From contig OX388320.1 in NCBI GenBank assembly GCA_947579605.1, positions 3,348,001 to 3,412,000 on the forward strand: DNA of 64,000 bases, in the 5' to 3' direction. Positions 37,646-50,068 of the stretch are shown here, piece after piece. Every line of letters begins with the position of its first letter. Position 1 is the stretch's first letter. The notes below the pieces were generated by a model that was not told the DNA's origin, ran no database searches, and worked only from the letters and a program-made list of their open reading frames with translations. Made by a program: the position numbers and the translations under genes. Origin of the DNA: Athripsodes cinereus. Lineage: Eukaryota; Arthropoda; Insecta; Trichoptera; Leptoceridae.

Positions 37646-38698
37646 CTACTTTCTCTTCTGCGTCTTAAAGCTAACTGATAACACCTGTCCATTGAGAGTG
37701 TAACCATTGAGAGCCTGGATGGCTGTGGACGCCTCCTCGTACTCTCTCATATTCACAAACGCAAATCCCTTGTTTTTCTTGGTCTCCTGATCCTTGATCA
37801 CCTTAATGGAATCAATAGCACCGTAGGGGCCAAACAATTGCCAGAGGGCCAACTCATCTGTGTCCTCACCAATGTTGTAAACATACACTGTAGTGGTAGC
37901 TAGAGGCTGATGGGGAGCCAGCGGAGCTTGTGCTAAGGGATTGTAGCGTTGTTGGCCTTTATTCAAGAGAGGTAGTGCCTTGCCACCAGGGGTGCTCAAC
38001 AGTGGTGGGGAATATGCAGGACCATAACCGAGCGGTCGGGGCAGGGGCAGTGGGGCAGGTGCCAGGGCCAAACCATTGTAGGCATGGAGAGGCTGTGCTG
38101 GGAGGGGCACCGCAGGCAGAAGACCAGCGCCCCGCGGAGGTGCCGTCGCTGGAGGTGCGGGAGGCCGAGGTGTGGCGCTACTCGATTTGTTGGCAAATTT
38201 GACACTCATGGGCCCCGCTCCAGGAACAGGACTGCAGCCGTTTAGCCTTCTGATAGCTTCCTCCGCTTGTGCACGAGTCTCAAAGCACACAAAGCCAATG
38301 CCCTGAGACACGCGGCTATTGGTGATGCGGCCGAAGGGAAGAAATAGGGTGTTGAGACTCTCCACAGTCATGTCTGGAGGTAGGTTGCTGATATAAAGGT
38401 TAGACTCGGCGTCTGTCTTTACTGCCGTCTTGGCCTCCGGATTGAGCAGCGCGAAGGACACTTTGAGCATCTTCCCCTGCATCATCATGCCATTGAAAGA
38501 GGCTCGCGCCTTCTCGGCGTCCGCGGGGTTAGCGTACTCCACAAAGCCGTACCCTCTATTCGCAATTAATTTACAACTGTCTATTTTGCCAAATACCGAG
38601 AACAGTGAGTACATCATGTCCCTATTCATCACCTCAGGAATATAATTTACCATGAGTTTGGTGGATGACACATTCGCGTCTACTCCGTTGTTCTCCAT
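37646..38698 (-). CDS. ELAV/Hu-family RNA-binding protein, intronless, three RRMs
   Basis: A 350-aa protein from ATG at 38696-38698 (context ACAATGGAG; an in-frame TAG lies shortly upstream, and the frame's earlier start would be GTG). RRM1: RNP2 LMVNYI (15-20), RNP1 RGYGFVEY (48-55). RRM2: RNP2 LYISNL (101-106), RNP1 QGIGFVCF (132-139). A Pro/Ala/Leu-rich hinge (about 172-268). RRM3: VYVYNI (271-276), KGFAFVNM (310-317), ending SVSFKTQKRK. Domain order and the C-terminal RRM match ELAV/Hu proteins, which bind U/AU-rich RNA to control splicing and stability in neurons. RRM1 and RRM2 lack the usual beta2-beta3 loop residues (KLIANRGYGF, SRVSQGIGF). With no introns and higher GC than its surroundings it looks like an expressed retrocopy. 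Which insect ELAV paralog it derives from cannot be told. Confidence 0.9.
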   Translation of the reverse strand: MENNGVDANVSSTKLMVNYIPEVMNRDMMYSLFSVFGKIDSCKLIANRGYGFVEYANPADAEKARASFNGMMMQGKMLKVSFALLNPEAKTAVKTDAESNLYISNLPPDMTVESLNTLFLPFGRITNSRVSQGIGFVCFETRAQAEEAIRRLNGCSPVPGAGPMSVKFANKSSSATPRPPAPPATAPPRGAGLLPAVPLPAQPLHAYNGLALAPAPLPLPRPLGYGPAYSPPLLSTPGGKALPLLNKGQQRYNPLAQAPLAPHQPLATTTVYVYNIGEDTDELALWQLFGPYGAIDSIKVIKDQETKKNKGFAFVNMREYEEASTAIQALNGYTLNGQVLSVSFKTQKRK

Positions 38699-39120
38699 TG
38701 TGTCGAGCGTCTGGCGCACGAGGGATCTCACTACCCGCTACAGGACAGGGACTTCTCGTTCTCACTGCAACGCGAGCTACCTCACTAAAGACCAATAATC
38801 ACTATAAAATATTAAGTTTATCATTAGAAATGTTGTGTGTTTAAATATTAATGCGGAACAAACTAAATATACAAATCACGCAGCACACAAACCACGCTGA
38901 CGCCGGCTGGCGAATTGTTTTCACACTGTTGCCAACACAACTACGCGCACTTCACTATTCACTACGCTAAACTTGGGTACTGTTGGCGTATGAAAGACAG
39001 AGACACCAATAGTACACTCGATTCACTCACTCCTACGACGAAAGCGGAACCCTTCATTCGTTAATACCTCAACAGTTCAACACACGGTACGATGGTAAGG
39101 CAATGGCTCTGCTTTGCTCC
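38699..39120 (-). promoter_or_regulatory. probable 5' UTR and promoter region of the ELAV-type gene
   Basis: The roughly 400 bp upstream of the start codon are GC-richer than the flanks and free of recognised repeats. No TATA box or initiator could be placed with confidence, so this is positional inference only. Confidence 0.3.
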
Positions 39121-39486
39121 TTTTCCCCTTTTCCTTTGTTCAATGACAGCTTTGAACTTGAGAAACATGTGGTGAGACCATAGCCAATTAGCAATCTGAG
39201 CCACAGAATTCCATACGAAACCAAAATGTACCTATTATAAATAAAAATCTACGATCTAAGCGAAAATAATATTGTAAATGGTTAAAGCTAAATAACTACT
39301 GGAAAAATTTATTGTAAGATAAAAATAAAAAATCAATTTTATTTATATAGGTACCTATTAACAATTCACGGCGCCAGCCTTAACATGTAGAAGATTAAAA
39401 TATTATAATTATACAAGTACATAAGTATAATGTATTAAGACACAACAAATTTAATTCCAAGTCAACAAAACAATAGAAAAGAACAA

Positions 39487-39763
39487 TAGACCATTAAAGG
39501 ATGACGTCACAGAAAAATCATTGAGGGGCATCAGGCATCCCAACACAACAGATGATTACGGTGTAATATTAGGTGGAACGCCTAAAGAATACCTAATAAT
39601 AAAAAAAACTGTCAGTGTCGTTTTTGTTATTATTTTGTCGTCTGACTTTCTTTTTTTTCTCTTATGGCATAACATCCTACAAGAATGATTTGCGCAATCT
39701 GACGGTTTGCCCTCCAAGCAAAAGCAAATCCATAGACAAGACCACGTGACCTTTAATGGTCTA
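39487..39763 (-). mobile_element. mariner-like MITE, copy 2 (inverted)
   Basis: Same element as 32349-32626, opposite orientation: TA flanks at 39487-39488 and 39762-39763, terminal GACCATTAAAGG. It differs from copy 1 at only a handful of positions. Confidence 0.85.
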
Positions 39764-40871
39764 TATAATTAGCACATTATAGTAATGAAAAAATCAACGG
39801 ATCACATGTCAATTTCTGAGCACTCGTAAATGAGTGGATGACCTTTAAAAATATAATAGAATGTCAATTCAATTTTAGGTCAAATTTTAAATAAACAAAG
39901 AGCTATATTTAAATAAGTATTTCAATCTAAAATAAATGGGGTGTCAAGTAGTACATAGTCTTTTAAAATGGATGTTAAAATTAATAACATTGTGTCAAAT
40001 GGATACTGAGGATTAAAAAAATGTTGAAATAAAAAAATAATGACGTGATCAATAAGTAAAGATGTGTAAGGCTGTAAGGTACCTACGTAATATAATAAGG
40101 CAATATAGTGACAATTAACAAAGGTGAAAAATTCGCAAGGTTCATAATTAGGTAACAAACCTTATCTGCCGAATGCCAAGTAATAATACATTCAAATAAT
40201 TAATAAGTATGTGAAGTCTATTCGCAGATGAGTGGAATGTGTAATTATACCTTATGGTAGATTCATGGAATAAAATAAATTGTCTGGTGTTTCTGGCTGG
40301 AACATTTAATTTGACTCAATCAGTTCTGGGGAATCAATTTCACGTTTGTGTAGAAAAGAAAGATTGAAACATAATACTTCGACTCACCAAACTGGGGAGA
40401 TCGAGCTCACGCATAATATTAATGTTCTCGACCGGTATTCCCAATTTGTAGTTCACAAGTCTCGGAAATTTCCTCTCTAGTCTGTATCCTCTCTATTTAA
40501 AAGATCGGGAGAAGTTTTGGACTAAAAATGAGTCATCAAATCTAAATTATCGATGGGGAGGAATGGGGAAAGGCTCCCACGCAAAGCGAAATCTAAATTA
40601 AAATATTTGTTCGGATCATCAGTTCTCAAGCTCGCTTGGAAAAATAAGTCGGATCATTATAATATTAATGCTGTCCATAATATCGATTCCACTGTCAAAT
40701 CCATAGAATTCCATACGAAATAAAAGTCTATGGTCAAATCAGAAATGACATAATTGTCTGTGACTTTTTTGTTGGCCTAGGAAATGAGAATAGTAATATC
40801 AAAAAGAGTGAAATAAAAATCAGCTAGATTTTTGGAAGAATTATATATAATTTGCTTTCTAGTGTAGCACA
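39764..40871. other. intergenic upstream of mRpL33
   Basis: No gene. A GC-richer block at about 40380-40640 is unassigned. The words AGAATTCCATACGAAA near 39206 and 40704 recur. The last few hundred bases should hold the mRpL33 promoter, but no motif stands out. Confidence 0.5.
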
Positions 40872-42923
40872 ATGTTCTTAACTAATGTTTTATTTAAGAA
40901 ATCAAAAAGCAAGTAAGTGTAAATAAAACATAACCTTTTTTACTTTCTGCGTTAATAAAAAACAATATTTTGTACTTTTTCAGTAATTTTTAGAAGCTTT
41001 TATGAATAATTCCATAATTTCTCACTGTTTTGGTTATTATTATCATATGCATTTTTATATTGCTTGAGCTGTAGTGGTGTATTATTCTAGGCTTATAATG
41101 GTGCTCTTGGAAAGCCTTGCAACTGGCCATAAATACAATGCTGTAAGACCAAGACTGGGAGATAAACTAGAGAGAGTTTTATTTGATCCATGGAGTAAGT
41201 ATTATATTTTATAACTTTGTTAATGAATTAGTGTTATAAATACAAAGTACATTTATCTCCTTTGAAGATATAATAAAAATTGCTAAGACACAAAACATAC
41301 TTCTGAAATTTATGCTAATGAAAAATGAAGGAAGATACAAAATGAACGTTTTTTCAAACGTTGTAAGGTCTCGTCATTGACTATACACTTTGTAAATCCC
41401 AAAGACAGACTAGGTACTGGTGACTCGCGGTAGATTAAGTTGATCTTTAATTAACAGACACTTTTGAACAAACTATTATAATGACCAGACGAAGGGCGGA
41501 TGACGACTGTGATATTCCCCTAGGTCTGGCACTCTGTTCCAACCAGCTAAAAAAACGGATCCCTCGAGGATTGAATAAAAAACAAAAGGCTATAGAACCC
41601 ACAAAAGTCTTTGTTGATCAAGACAGGTAGATACTGATGATTTCGGACTGGGTAATAAATTGTACATGGGTATTGTTTTTTATGATTTCAATAAATTCAT
41701 ACATACATATTTCAATAAGATTGAACAATGTCAGATAATTAATATCAATAATAATAATAATAAAAAGATGATTTGTATTTGGCGCTGTTTAATGGTCCCT
41801 GACCATCTCAAGAGCGCCGTGACTTTTTAGTTAAGTTGGAAGCATCTTCTAGGTCAAACATGAAGTTCATGTAACGGTGCTTCCACTGCAAAGGACTCTC
41901 CATCTTTATTGGCATCAGTTCTCTGCCTCAGGCCATCCCATATCTTGGTCATGGTGTCGTACGTCTCTACGTTTTTGAGATGACTCTGGGGATATCCACG
42001 AAGAGTGCAGATTTTCTCAATAGCCGACTCAAAGTCCTTCTTTTCGAGCGTTCCACTTTGGTTGACATCAAAGAAAACGTTGGACACATAGAGAAGCTTC
42101 TTCTTACGGAGATCTGAGATTGGCATCGTGGTAGACAAAACAGTATTTTTGTCTCTTTCACCCGCTGTGTTGTTGCGAGTAGTCGGTGTTGTTATCCTTC
42201 TCTGTTACACTACTGGACATACACTGATCACTACACGCTGGCACTTGTATAGAGTGATTCCCGGAAGGGGTCGATTTTTTTAACACATGTTTTGGCAATA
42301 GAAGCGGGAATGTAACACAAAATGATGACTTGTTAGAGTTTTGAAGAGACAATCAACAATAATGAATATTAATTTATTACGAGTTTTGATGAAGTTTAAG
42401 AGATGATAATATGCAATAACTACGCGGTTTTGTAATGTTAGCGTGCACAAGAAAGTTCAGCACTATGGGACCGATATCTTTCGTAAAATCGAATTATTTA
42501 AATGAGCGGTTTGATTTGCGTGGTGGCAGCTTGAACAGCACGCAACCCACAATACTTGCATTGTCCTCCATTATTTACAATAACTATATCAAAATTGATC
42601 AATTTGGAGATGGTGTAGTTTGTATTTATAAGACTCAAGTATTTATATCCGATTGTACAACAAATATTTGTGTTTAAAGTACCAGACCCCCTAGACAAAC
42701 CGTACTTGACGATTGACTACAAACAAATTTTCAATAATAACCGCAACAATAATGCATAATTACACGGTAAATGTAGGTAGATTGCCGTAAGTTTGCCAGT
42801 AGTCAATCGCAAAGTGCGGTTTGTCTACGGCCCCTGAACATATTTCTAATAAATAAAAAAATATTTTCAGTTCGACAGAGCTCAGTGTACAAGGAATTGA
42901 AGAAAATCAAAAGTATTAAATAA
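40872..42923 (+). CDS. mRpL33: mitochondrial large ribosomal subunit protein bL33m
   Basis: Three exons: 40872-40912, 41091-41194 and 42871-42923 (stop TAA), joined in phase over GT-AG introns to a 65-residue protein, the usual length for animal bL33m. It starts MFLTNVLFKKSKSK, continues IMVLLESLATGHKYN and LGDKLERVLFDPW, and ends VYKELKKIKSIK, matching the family pattern of a basic N-terminus, a short beta region and a basic tail. The protein is part of the large subunit of the mitochondrial ribosome. Each exon alone is too short to be noticed as an ORF. Intron 2 (1.7 kb) holds an antisense calexcitin-like pseudogene and a foldback MITE. A polyadenylation signal follows at 42960. Confidence 0.9.
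41816..42126 (-). pseudogene. truncated calexcitin / sarcoplasmic Ca-binding-protein-like EF-hand copy
   Basis: From the ATG at 42124-42126 the frame reads MPISDLRKKKLLYVSNVFFD, VNQSGTLEKKDFESAIEKIC (first EF-hand, loop DVNQSGTLEKKDF), TYDTMTKIWDGLRQRTDANK and DGE. There the second EF-hand loop breaks off. After a few bases the expected downstream sequence QWKHRYMNFMFDLEDAS appears in another frame. The stretch between is deleted and no GT-AG intron fits. Nothing of the remaining half (family length about 190 aa) is present. Probably a retrocopy or duplicated fragment with an internal deletion, on the antisense strand of mRpL33 intron 2. A chance that the 90-odd-residue frame is still made cannot be excluded. 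Confidence 0.7.
42683..42836. mobile_element. foldback MITE in mRpL33 intron 2
   Basis: Left TAGACAAACCGTACTTGACG and, from the right reverse-complemented, TAGACAAACCGCACTTTGCG, both followed by ATTGACTAC: inverted repeats of roughly 33 bp. It ends about 35 bp before the acceptor of exon 3, so the branch-point region lies against or within it. Confidence 0.65.
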
Positions 42924-42959
42924 TTATTGTACCACAAATATATTTGTTGTCTCTTGGCA

Positions 42960-42965
42960 AATAAA
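42960..42965 (+). promoter_or_regulatory. polyadenylation signal of mRpL33
   Basis: AATAAA 37 bp after the stop codon, a short 3' UTR suited to a housekeeping gene. Confidence 0.6.
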
Positions 42966-45900
42966 GGATGAAATGATGTGTGTATTTTAAATATTCAAAG
43001 CTAGCTATTCAATGGATAGATTTTGTCTTTTATTAAACATTACGAATATATGGAGTTTATTTACTGTGTGGATTTAATGATTCAAGAATATCTTCAGGTT
43101 TGTAGTTTTTTTACAATTTCCATTTAAGTAATATGTTTGTGTTGTGACATTAGTCAATAGATGAATTTTGATATATCAGCCAGAAAGTCAAACATGCTTT
43201 TAGTTGTTTCTGTGAAGATAAATTCTTCAAGTAATTTTTAAATTTGAACATCAACGAGTATAAATATCTCGCTCAAGGTAAGCTATCGGGCTACATTATT
43301 AGTATATTAATGGTTTTAATTAACTTTTAACTTCTCCAGACTTATAATATCTGTTTGATTAAGTAATATCACTGGTGCCCAGTCACAACTGAGTAATATT
43401 CTTCAACATCATCTTATGAAATTTGAACAGTCATTGTTTATTAATAGATTTTATAAATAAGGATTAAGGTTGTAGTAGATGTGAAATAAATATATGTTTA
43501 TTTATATATCATCTTTTATTTATGTGAACAATACAATAGGAATATTGAATTAACAACAACATAAAACCAATATGGTGCAAATACTCTTATAAAATTAATG
43601 TAAATGGTTATAACAATTTATTAATTTATTCAATCTAAAAATATTAAAATATGTCAAACAGCATTACTTAAGAGAATAGGAAGATCATATAACATGCATA
43701 TCAGTTATTTATTTGAATATTGTTGATTTTAAAAACTGACATAAAACACAATTACAAAAATTTCGAGTCAATGAAATATAATGTGGAATTTTCGGTGTTT
43801 CCATATGAACAGTGGAGTAATTTGCTAAATGGTCATTGTGTAAAGACATCTAATTGATAAAATAATTAATATTTCAAGTATTAACATCTCTGCTTTAATT
43901 TGACTGATTTTTTATGAATGTTGAATTGATCTTCCACAATCTCATGTGAATGTTGTTCGAAGTCAAGTAAAATAGAAATTTCACAAAGTCAAGTAAAATA
44001 GAAATTTCACAAAGGATTTTAAAAAGAGAACTTATTAAAAAGTTTTTGGCACAAGTACAAACTTTAAAAAATAAAAGTTCTCAAAAAGGATGACATGTTG
44101 AAATGGATGTATTTGTTTGTTTTTGTTTGTTGTTAGAAGTAGTATGCTAGTAGTATGTACCTATATAATGAAAAGAATGCCAATGCAAAGAATGACAGTG
44201 AAATTCAATTCATGATGGTTAATTGAATATTAATGAGATTTTTGAAAACATGATAATTTATTTTAAAGTGAATGTGTTTATAAGAATGTTTTTATTTTTA
44301 CAGTTAGTATTTGATATAAAATTAGAGCCATTTGGTGATTAGTTTTTCTAATGAAACATATCAAAATCTTAATTGTGACCAAGTGAAAACTTTCAAGATA
44401 ATAAAACATTATGGCATAGGTATACTAAAAAAATACAATGTTTGTCATTAAAATTAAAAAATGTATGATATAGCTGGATAGGTGTCCCGACACTTACGAA
44501 TCGGCTTTTGGCTTGTTTTAATGTTTTTTCTTGTGGTAACGTTCACCATTCCACCAAATCCAGTTTCAGATTCCAGAAGTTGAATTTGTTAGATTTTAAA
44601 TTATCATTATTTTTTATGAGACCAAAATGTTTAAAGCGATATATAATACATAAAAACTAGATTGATTATTTTTCATACAAAATAATTTATAATGAAAATT
44701 GAACGATTTTGTGAAAATGATTTGAAAATTTTAGTTATTCCTCCATCCAAAGACCTTGCCCACGTCCACTTCTAAGTGTAGTCCATCATTGTGGGATTTA
44801 GTCCTTAAATGTCGTTTCACAGACCTAAAACCTGAAAGAATTTCATAATTTTCTGTGGGTTAGTTCCTCTAATCCATTCTTGACCAGAAAAGTGTGAGCC
44901 AATTATTTTGGTGATTGGACATTACTAAGAGCACAGTCAATAATATTTGTTGAATTTCATTTTACATCACAATTAAGACTGTGATACTTATAATCAGATG
45001 CTAAAATACTAAAATATAATAAAATTGTTAAAAATAATGATACTTAACAAACTATTGAACATTCTTACTATTAAGATTTACGTATAATATTTCTTTCTTG
45101 GAATAATTACGTTACTATTGTTTGGGAGACAGTGGATTGTAGATAGAAGATTTAATAACGTTAATAGTTGTTAACAGAACTGGGCACTCATTAATCTGTT
45201 AATCGTTATTTATTGAACTACATAGGTCACGTTTTTTAACTACGTTGATCTCAAAAATCTTTTAGATCTCAGAATTTTCAATGAGCTGGTATATCACCAA
45301 CGATATTTTAAAAAAAGCATTGGTTAATATTTTATTCTTGTTCCGTGGTTCTCACGAATTAACTGTAACGATTGTTATATTTTTAATGAAGTGATTTTTT
45401 TCCTTAACATTATAGTCATAAAGGAAGTTAGGTATATGATAGATTAATGGTGCCTAGTTCTGGTAGTCACACATCCTAGTAATTTGTACAGTTATTTATT
45501 ATACCTATAGTGCATCTAAAAAAACATTCAGAAGAGAATGATATGAAAACATTTCTAAATATTACATCATATATTTTTATGAGATTGGATTTCATGAAAT
45601 AATTATTATTGTTAGTGTGTGTGTATGGTAAATTACAAGAAAATTGATATAGTATTTCTTAGCTTTAAATATTACTATCAGATTAGTATAGTTTGTTATA
45701 TTGTCAGTTATTAATCTCATTAATTATACAGGAAAATAGAAATCAGATTAGGAAAACATAACATGAGACAGACAATTATACAGAGAAATTATATAATATT
45801 TAAGATTCATAAACAAATAATATAAAATTAGTGTTTCTTTGCCCGTCAGTGGCATAGGTATGCCAAAATCAATCGCACTCATAAACAAGTAGATTGTAAT

Positions 45901-47728
45901 TTTAAATTTTTCAAATTACCCATCCATTGATGAGAAAGAAAAATAATCACCAACCAAATTGAAGAGGAATTATGTTTTCACATCAAAGATAAATTTCACA
46001 AATCAATTTTAACAAAACATATCACATGCCTACATAAATCTTTCTCAAATCAGAAAACAATATTAAGTCACAAATATATATTTATTTCAATATACTTTAT
46101 CATATTTAAGAAGGAAAATATATAGTTAATGTTGTACATTCCATCATTATCACTTTCTTTAATATAATCGTTCAAGTAAATCTGGCAAATTTTTGACAAA
46201 AGCACAATGTAAATAACAACAAAGCTTGGACAAGTCTGACAGTTCAACTGTCAAATTAGACTAAAATATATAAATATATGCGATGGGAGTAACCAATAAT
46301 AATAATAGTAATATTTAAACTATAAAATTAATTAATTTAAAATAATATAATTTGTTACTTACTAAGTAGGTACAGTAAAGTAAAACAAGAAATATCACCC
46401 AAGTTTAGCAAATACAATATTACATGGATTTGATCTTTAGTTTCAGGAACATGCTGCGCATTTGCTGTATGTTACTGTAAACACAATACAGTTAATAGTT
46501 TAGCCAACACAGGGTTAGCAAAACATAGATACTACGGGCAATGCAATCTATGAACATTTAAGGCAATGCATAGTACACAAAATAAACCCAATGAGTGGTG
46601 ACAAGACTTTTTAGTTTTTTTTTTTCAGTAATGCATGCAATAAGTGTGCTCATTTCAGGCAATATTTCTGGACAACAACAATTAAAATACAATTGCATTA
46701 AACAAAACAATAAATATTAACATGAGACTAGAATAAAACATTTGGTCAGCACTGCGTGCAACAATATTATGTAATAAGTTTAAACAATAAATTACAAATC
46801 TTTCTATATCAACATATTCATTCCTTGTACAAATGTACTAAGGAAACGAAATGCCGAAAGACCGTGGCATTCTGGTTCTAACTAGACTGCAGCTTTCTGG
46901 TAACTGTCCACTTGTAAAAGGTGCATTCACATTGGAACTACAAACAAATGTGTTTGCCTTTTTCTTCTCTTTATCTATCAATATAGAAAAAATGAGAGAA
47001 AAAAATTTATTCAATCTCTGTAGCTTTCTTCTACATTTGGAGGAAAAGAAAAAAAACATGTGTTAATTTATAGCTTTGCTGTGGACTGGGCTACACAACA
47101 GTGATTCGAATTCTTCTATCATCAGCCCTTGAAATCTGCATCAAGATCAGAATACTAGCAAATGTTTGGAACAACATTTGTCATTCAGAAGTGCTGTTGA
47201 GATGATATACATTTTCATATATCTACTACTTTTTCTGACATAAAAATACTGTGGTAATATATTACTAACATAGAATGTCTGAAAAATTGTTGGTGGATTT
47301 GCATTTGCTGAGAAATACATCTTCAGGCATATCAAACTCAACTACGCAATAGAATTAAGTTGACAACAATTTTGTTACCGATTTCTAAGATTCTTTCAAA
47401 TAACACACTTTCGGCATTTAATTAACACATAAAATCAGTAGTACAGAAATAAATTTACAAAACTTTATAATAATATCTATATAAAAGATATTGACACTAA
47501 TAAAGTTTCATGGAAAACTTTATTGTAATTGTTGTTTGTTGATTTTATCTGTTGTGTTTAGTTATGTATGTTTTGTGGAGCACATAAGGGTAATATAGGG
47601 ATCTTCACTGGTTCGCTTATTGCTAAATATGTTATAGACCATTGTATTTTTTGTATCAACTGTATGTATCCTGTAAAATTGAAATAAATAAATGCTTATG
47701 TTGTGAAAGTAAATAAACTTAAGTAATT
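42966..47728. other. intergenic AT-rich DNA; one 26-bp tandem duplication
   Basis: No gene. At 43962-44013 a 26-bp unit (GTCAAGTAAAATAGAAATTT...) is present twice in tandem without change. TTTGCCCGTCAGTGGCATAG at about 45839 weakly resembles 10666-10705. Confidence 0.55.
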
Positions 47729-47885
47729 TTTAAAATGAAACACAATATATAGTTATTGCGTTATTGCACTATTGACTTTAAGCCGGCTCCCAAAAATCAA
47801 CAAAGTCAATAGTGCAATAACTATATATTGTGTTTCATTTTAAAAATTATAAAGATGAACTTCCACTAAGAACCGTCGGTTGATA
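47729..47885. mobile_element. Penelope-like ends fused head to head
   Basis: The left half (47729-47775) TTTTAAAATGAAACACAATA ... TATTGCACTATTGACTT is the reverse complement of 47807-47850, apart from an 8-bp extra TTATTGCG-type repeat. Between them is AGCCGGCT. Right of the palindrome, GAACTTCCACTAAGAACCGTCGGT matches the far part of the 11890-12030 copy. Two terminal regions of that family are thus joined in inverted order. Confidence 0.55.
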
Positions 47886-50068
47886 AATTAAGCTTTATAA
47901 ACTTTAGTTATTGATTATTTTCCACAAAACTTTAGTGTCAATATTCAATATTTTACAAATTGGGTTGACAGATATTAATTGATAAATGAAATTATAATAA
48001 TCATATATTATCCATAATTATGTAGGTATAATTATTTGACTTATACAATAATTATCTTATATAATGTAACACTTCTAATATATAATGCTTAATCTCACTG
48101 TTTGAAGAATTATTCTTTATAATTATTATTATAATAATAAATGTATATCAATTAATTACTAATTAATTAAATTAAAAATAATAATAATAAATACAGACAA
48201 TTATAGTAATTTATACCAAACTTATACTCAGTATAATCATTTAAAATGATTTATTTAATATTTATTCTGTATATAATATTCAGGGACAAGACAAATCTAA
48301 CAGAAACACGACAGGAAATTTGATCCCTTAACAAGCAAAAGTTTTTTATCTGGACTGAAACTTCCACTATCGTTCATTTCACTGAACAAAGATCTTGCAT
48401 AGATCAATAAGTTTAATAAATATAAGTTTTGTTGTTTACTGCACACTTCCACTGTACAAAGATGTTGGTAAAAGAGGTTAACTTATTTTTATAACAAAAA
48501 TAATTCCATTAGATAAAATAAGTTATTCATTTTAACAGACAAAACCTAATTCTTGTGAAAAAATTTCATAACTTAGATGCATCCAATTAAACTTTATGTG
48601 TGTATGTAATTGTTTATGAGTCGCAAATGTAGTATCTACTATATCTCAATAAGTAAACACACATGTTTGAATATTAACTCAATTAAATATAAAATGGAAT
48701 GTGAACTGAAATTGAATGAAAGTGTAGATTGAAAGGATTTCCGATGTGTTTCCGTCAGTAATGTTCAGCGCCTTAACATTTATATAATAATAATTTATAA
48801 GTTATATGTATAATCTACCTTAACTATCTCACTGTTCATTCAATTCAAAATGTTTCAAGGCTTTGCAGAACAAATATATTTTATTTTTTGGATAAATACA
48901 ATGTTCCCGATGTCGTAATAAATGATGACATATTTTTAATACTGATTGGAATAGAAGAAAAAGTAAAATACCAATATCTGGTTTATTAGTTTTAATAATA
49001 TCATCAGATTACCTCAAAGTTTAGTTAAAATACTTTACTGAAGATTCAGAGCTTTTCAATAAATTTTGAGATGCCACTTATAATCCAAATAGATTGTAGC
49101 AAATAATGTTTGTAATTAATAACAAAATTGGGATGTAAAACGTAGAACAAATCTGTTCATTTAAAAGAAATTCAACAAATGAGGGCAGTGGAAAATTAAT
49201 TTGAATAAAGAATTGCATTACTTCTTTTGTCTTTTAACAAATATCTCAAAACTGACAATATTATTTACCACTTATGGGGTATGCCTGAGTATACTTGGGT
49301 GGTAAAAACACACGTATTTATCCTATACTTAAATTAACTCGGACGAACATTAACTGAAGGAAAGATCGACCCCAAATATACTCGAGTTTAAAAACATTGA
49401 TTTTTGTATTAATCTTTCTTTTTTTTCTATTCCAATGATAAATATAATATTATTTTGTAGAATAAATCGGCATGAATATAATAGGTAACATTTTGTAAAT
49501 TTTAAAAATGTGGTAACGTTAATAAAACACACTAGAGGACAAAATCACATAAAACATTACATGACCACAATAATATTATAAATAACACTTCAATTTGAAT
49601 TTTTTGAACATGTTGTAGGTTTTGGCAAAATATAACATCAGCTATAATAATTTTTAGCACTCTGAGGTTTTTTGTTTCTAAAAACAATTAATATTTATAT
49701 AAATTGTACAAAAGAAATTTACAATATTTGGATTCAAGACGTATTGAAAATGGTAAAACTATATTTTTGACTCGTTGTTAATAAAACTAAATAGATATAA
49801 TTCCAGAGGTCTTAAAAGTGGGTAGATTTATCTTATTTCCTTGCCAACTCTTAATAGAATGTACGTATTTCACTTTAAAAAGTAAACTGTTAGATTTTTT
49901 TAACATTCTTGTATTATCCAGTAATTTTTTGTTCTTATTTTGTCTAAGGTAAAACATTTTTTATGAATAAAATCGTATTTGAGTTGTATAAAATAAAATT
50001 AACGGACAGGAATTGTTGATATTAACATCAAATGATGGTATATTTTTGTAGCAAAGATTGAAAACTTC
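47886..50068. other. 3' flank / 3' UTR of norpA, AT-rich
   Basis: No coding frame. The part nearest 50068 must include the norpA 3' UTR on the minus strand; no unambiguous polyadenylation signal was chosen. Confidence 0.5.

Noticed and set aside
38699..38731. 11-residue N-terminal extension of the ELAV-type protein
   Set aside because: It would need a GTG start; the first ATG with good context is at 38698 and an in-frame stop lies just upstream.
42158..42352. 64-aa frame next to the calexcitin-like copy
   Set aside because: No protein similarity recognised, and composition is like the flanking non-coding DNA.
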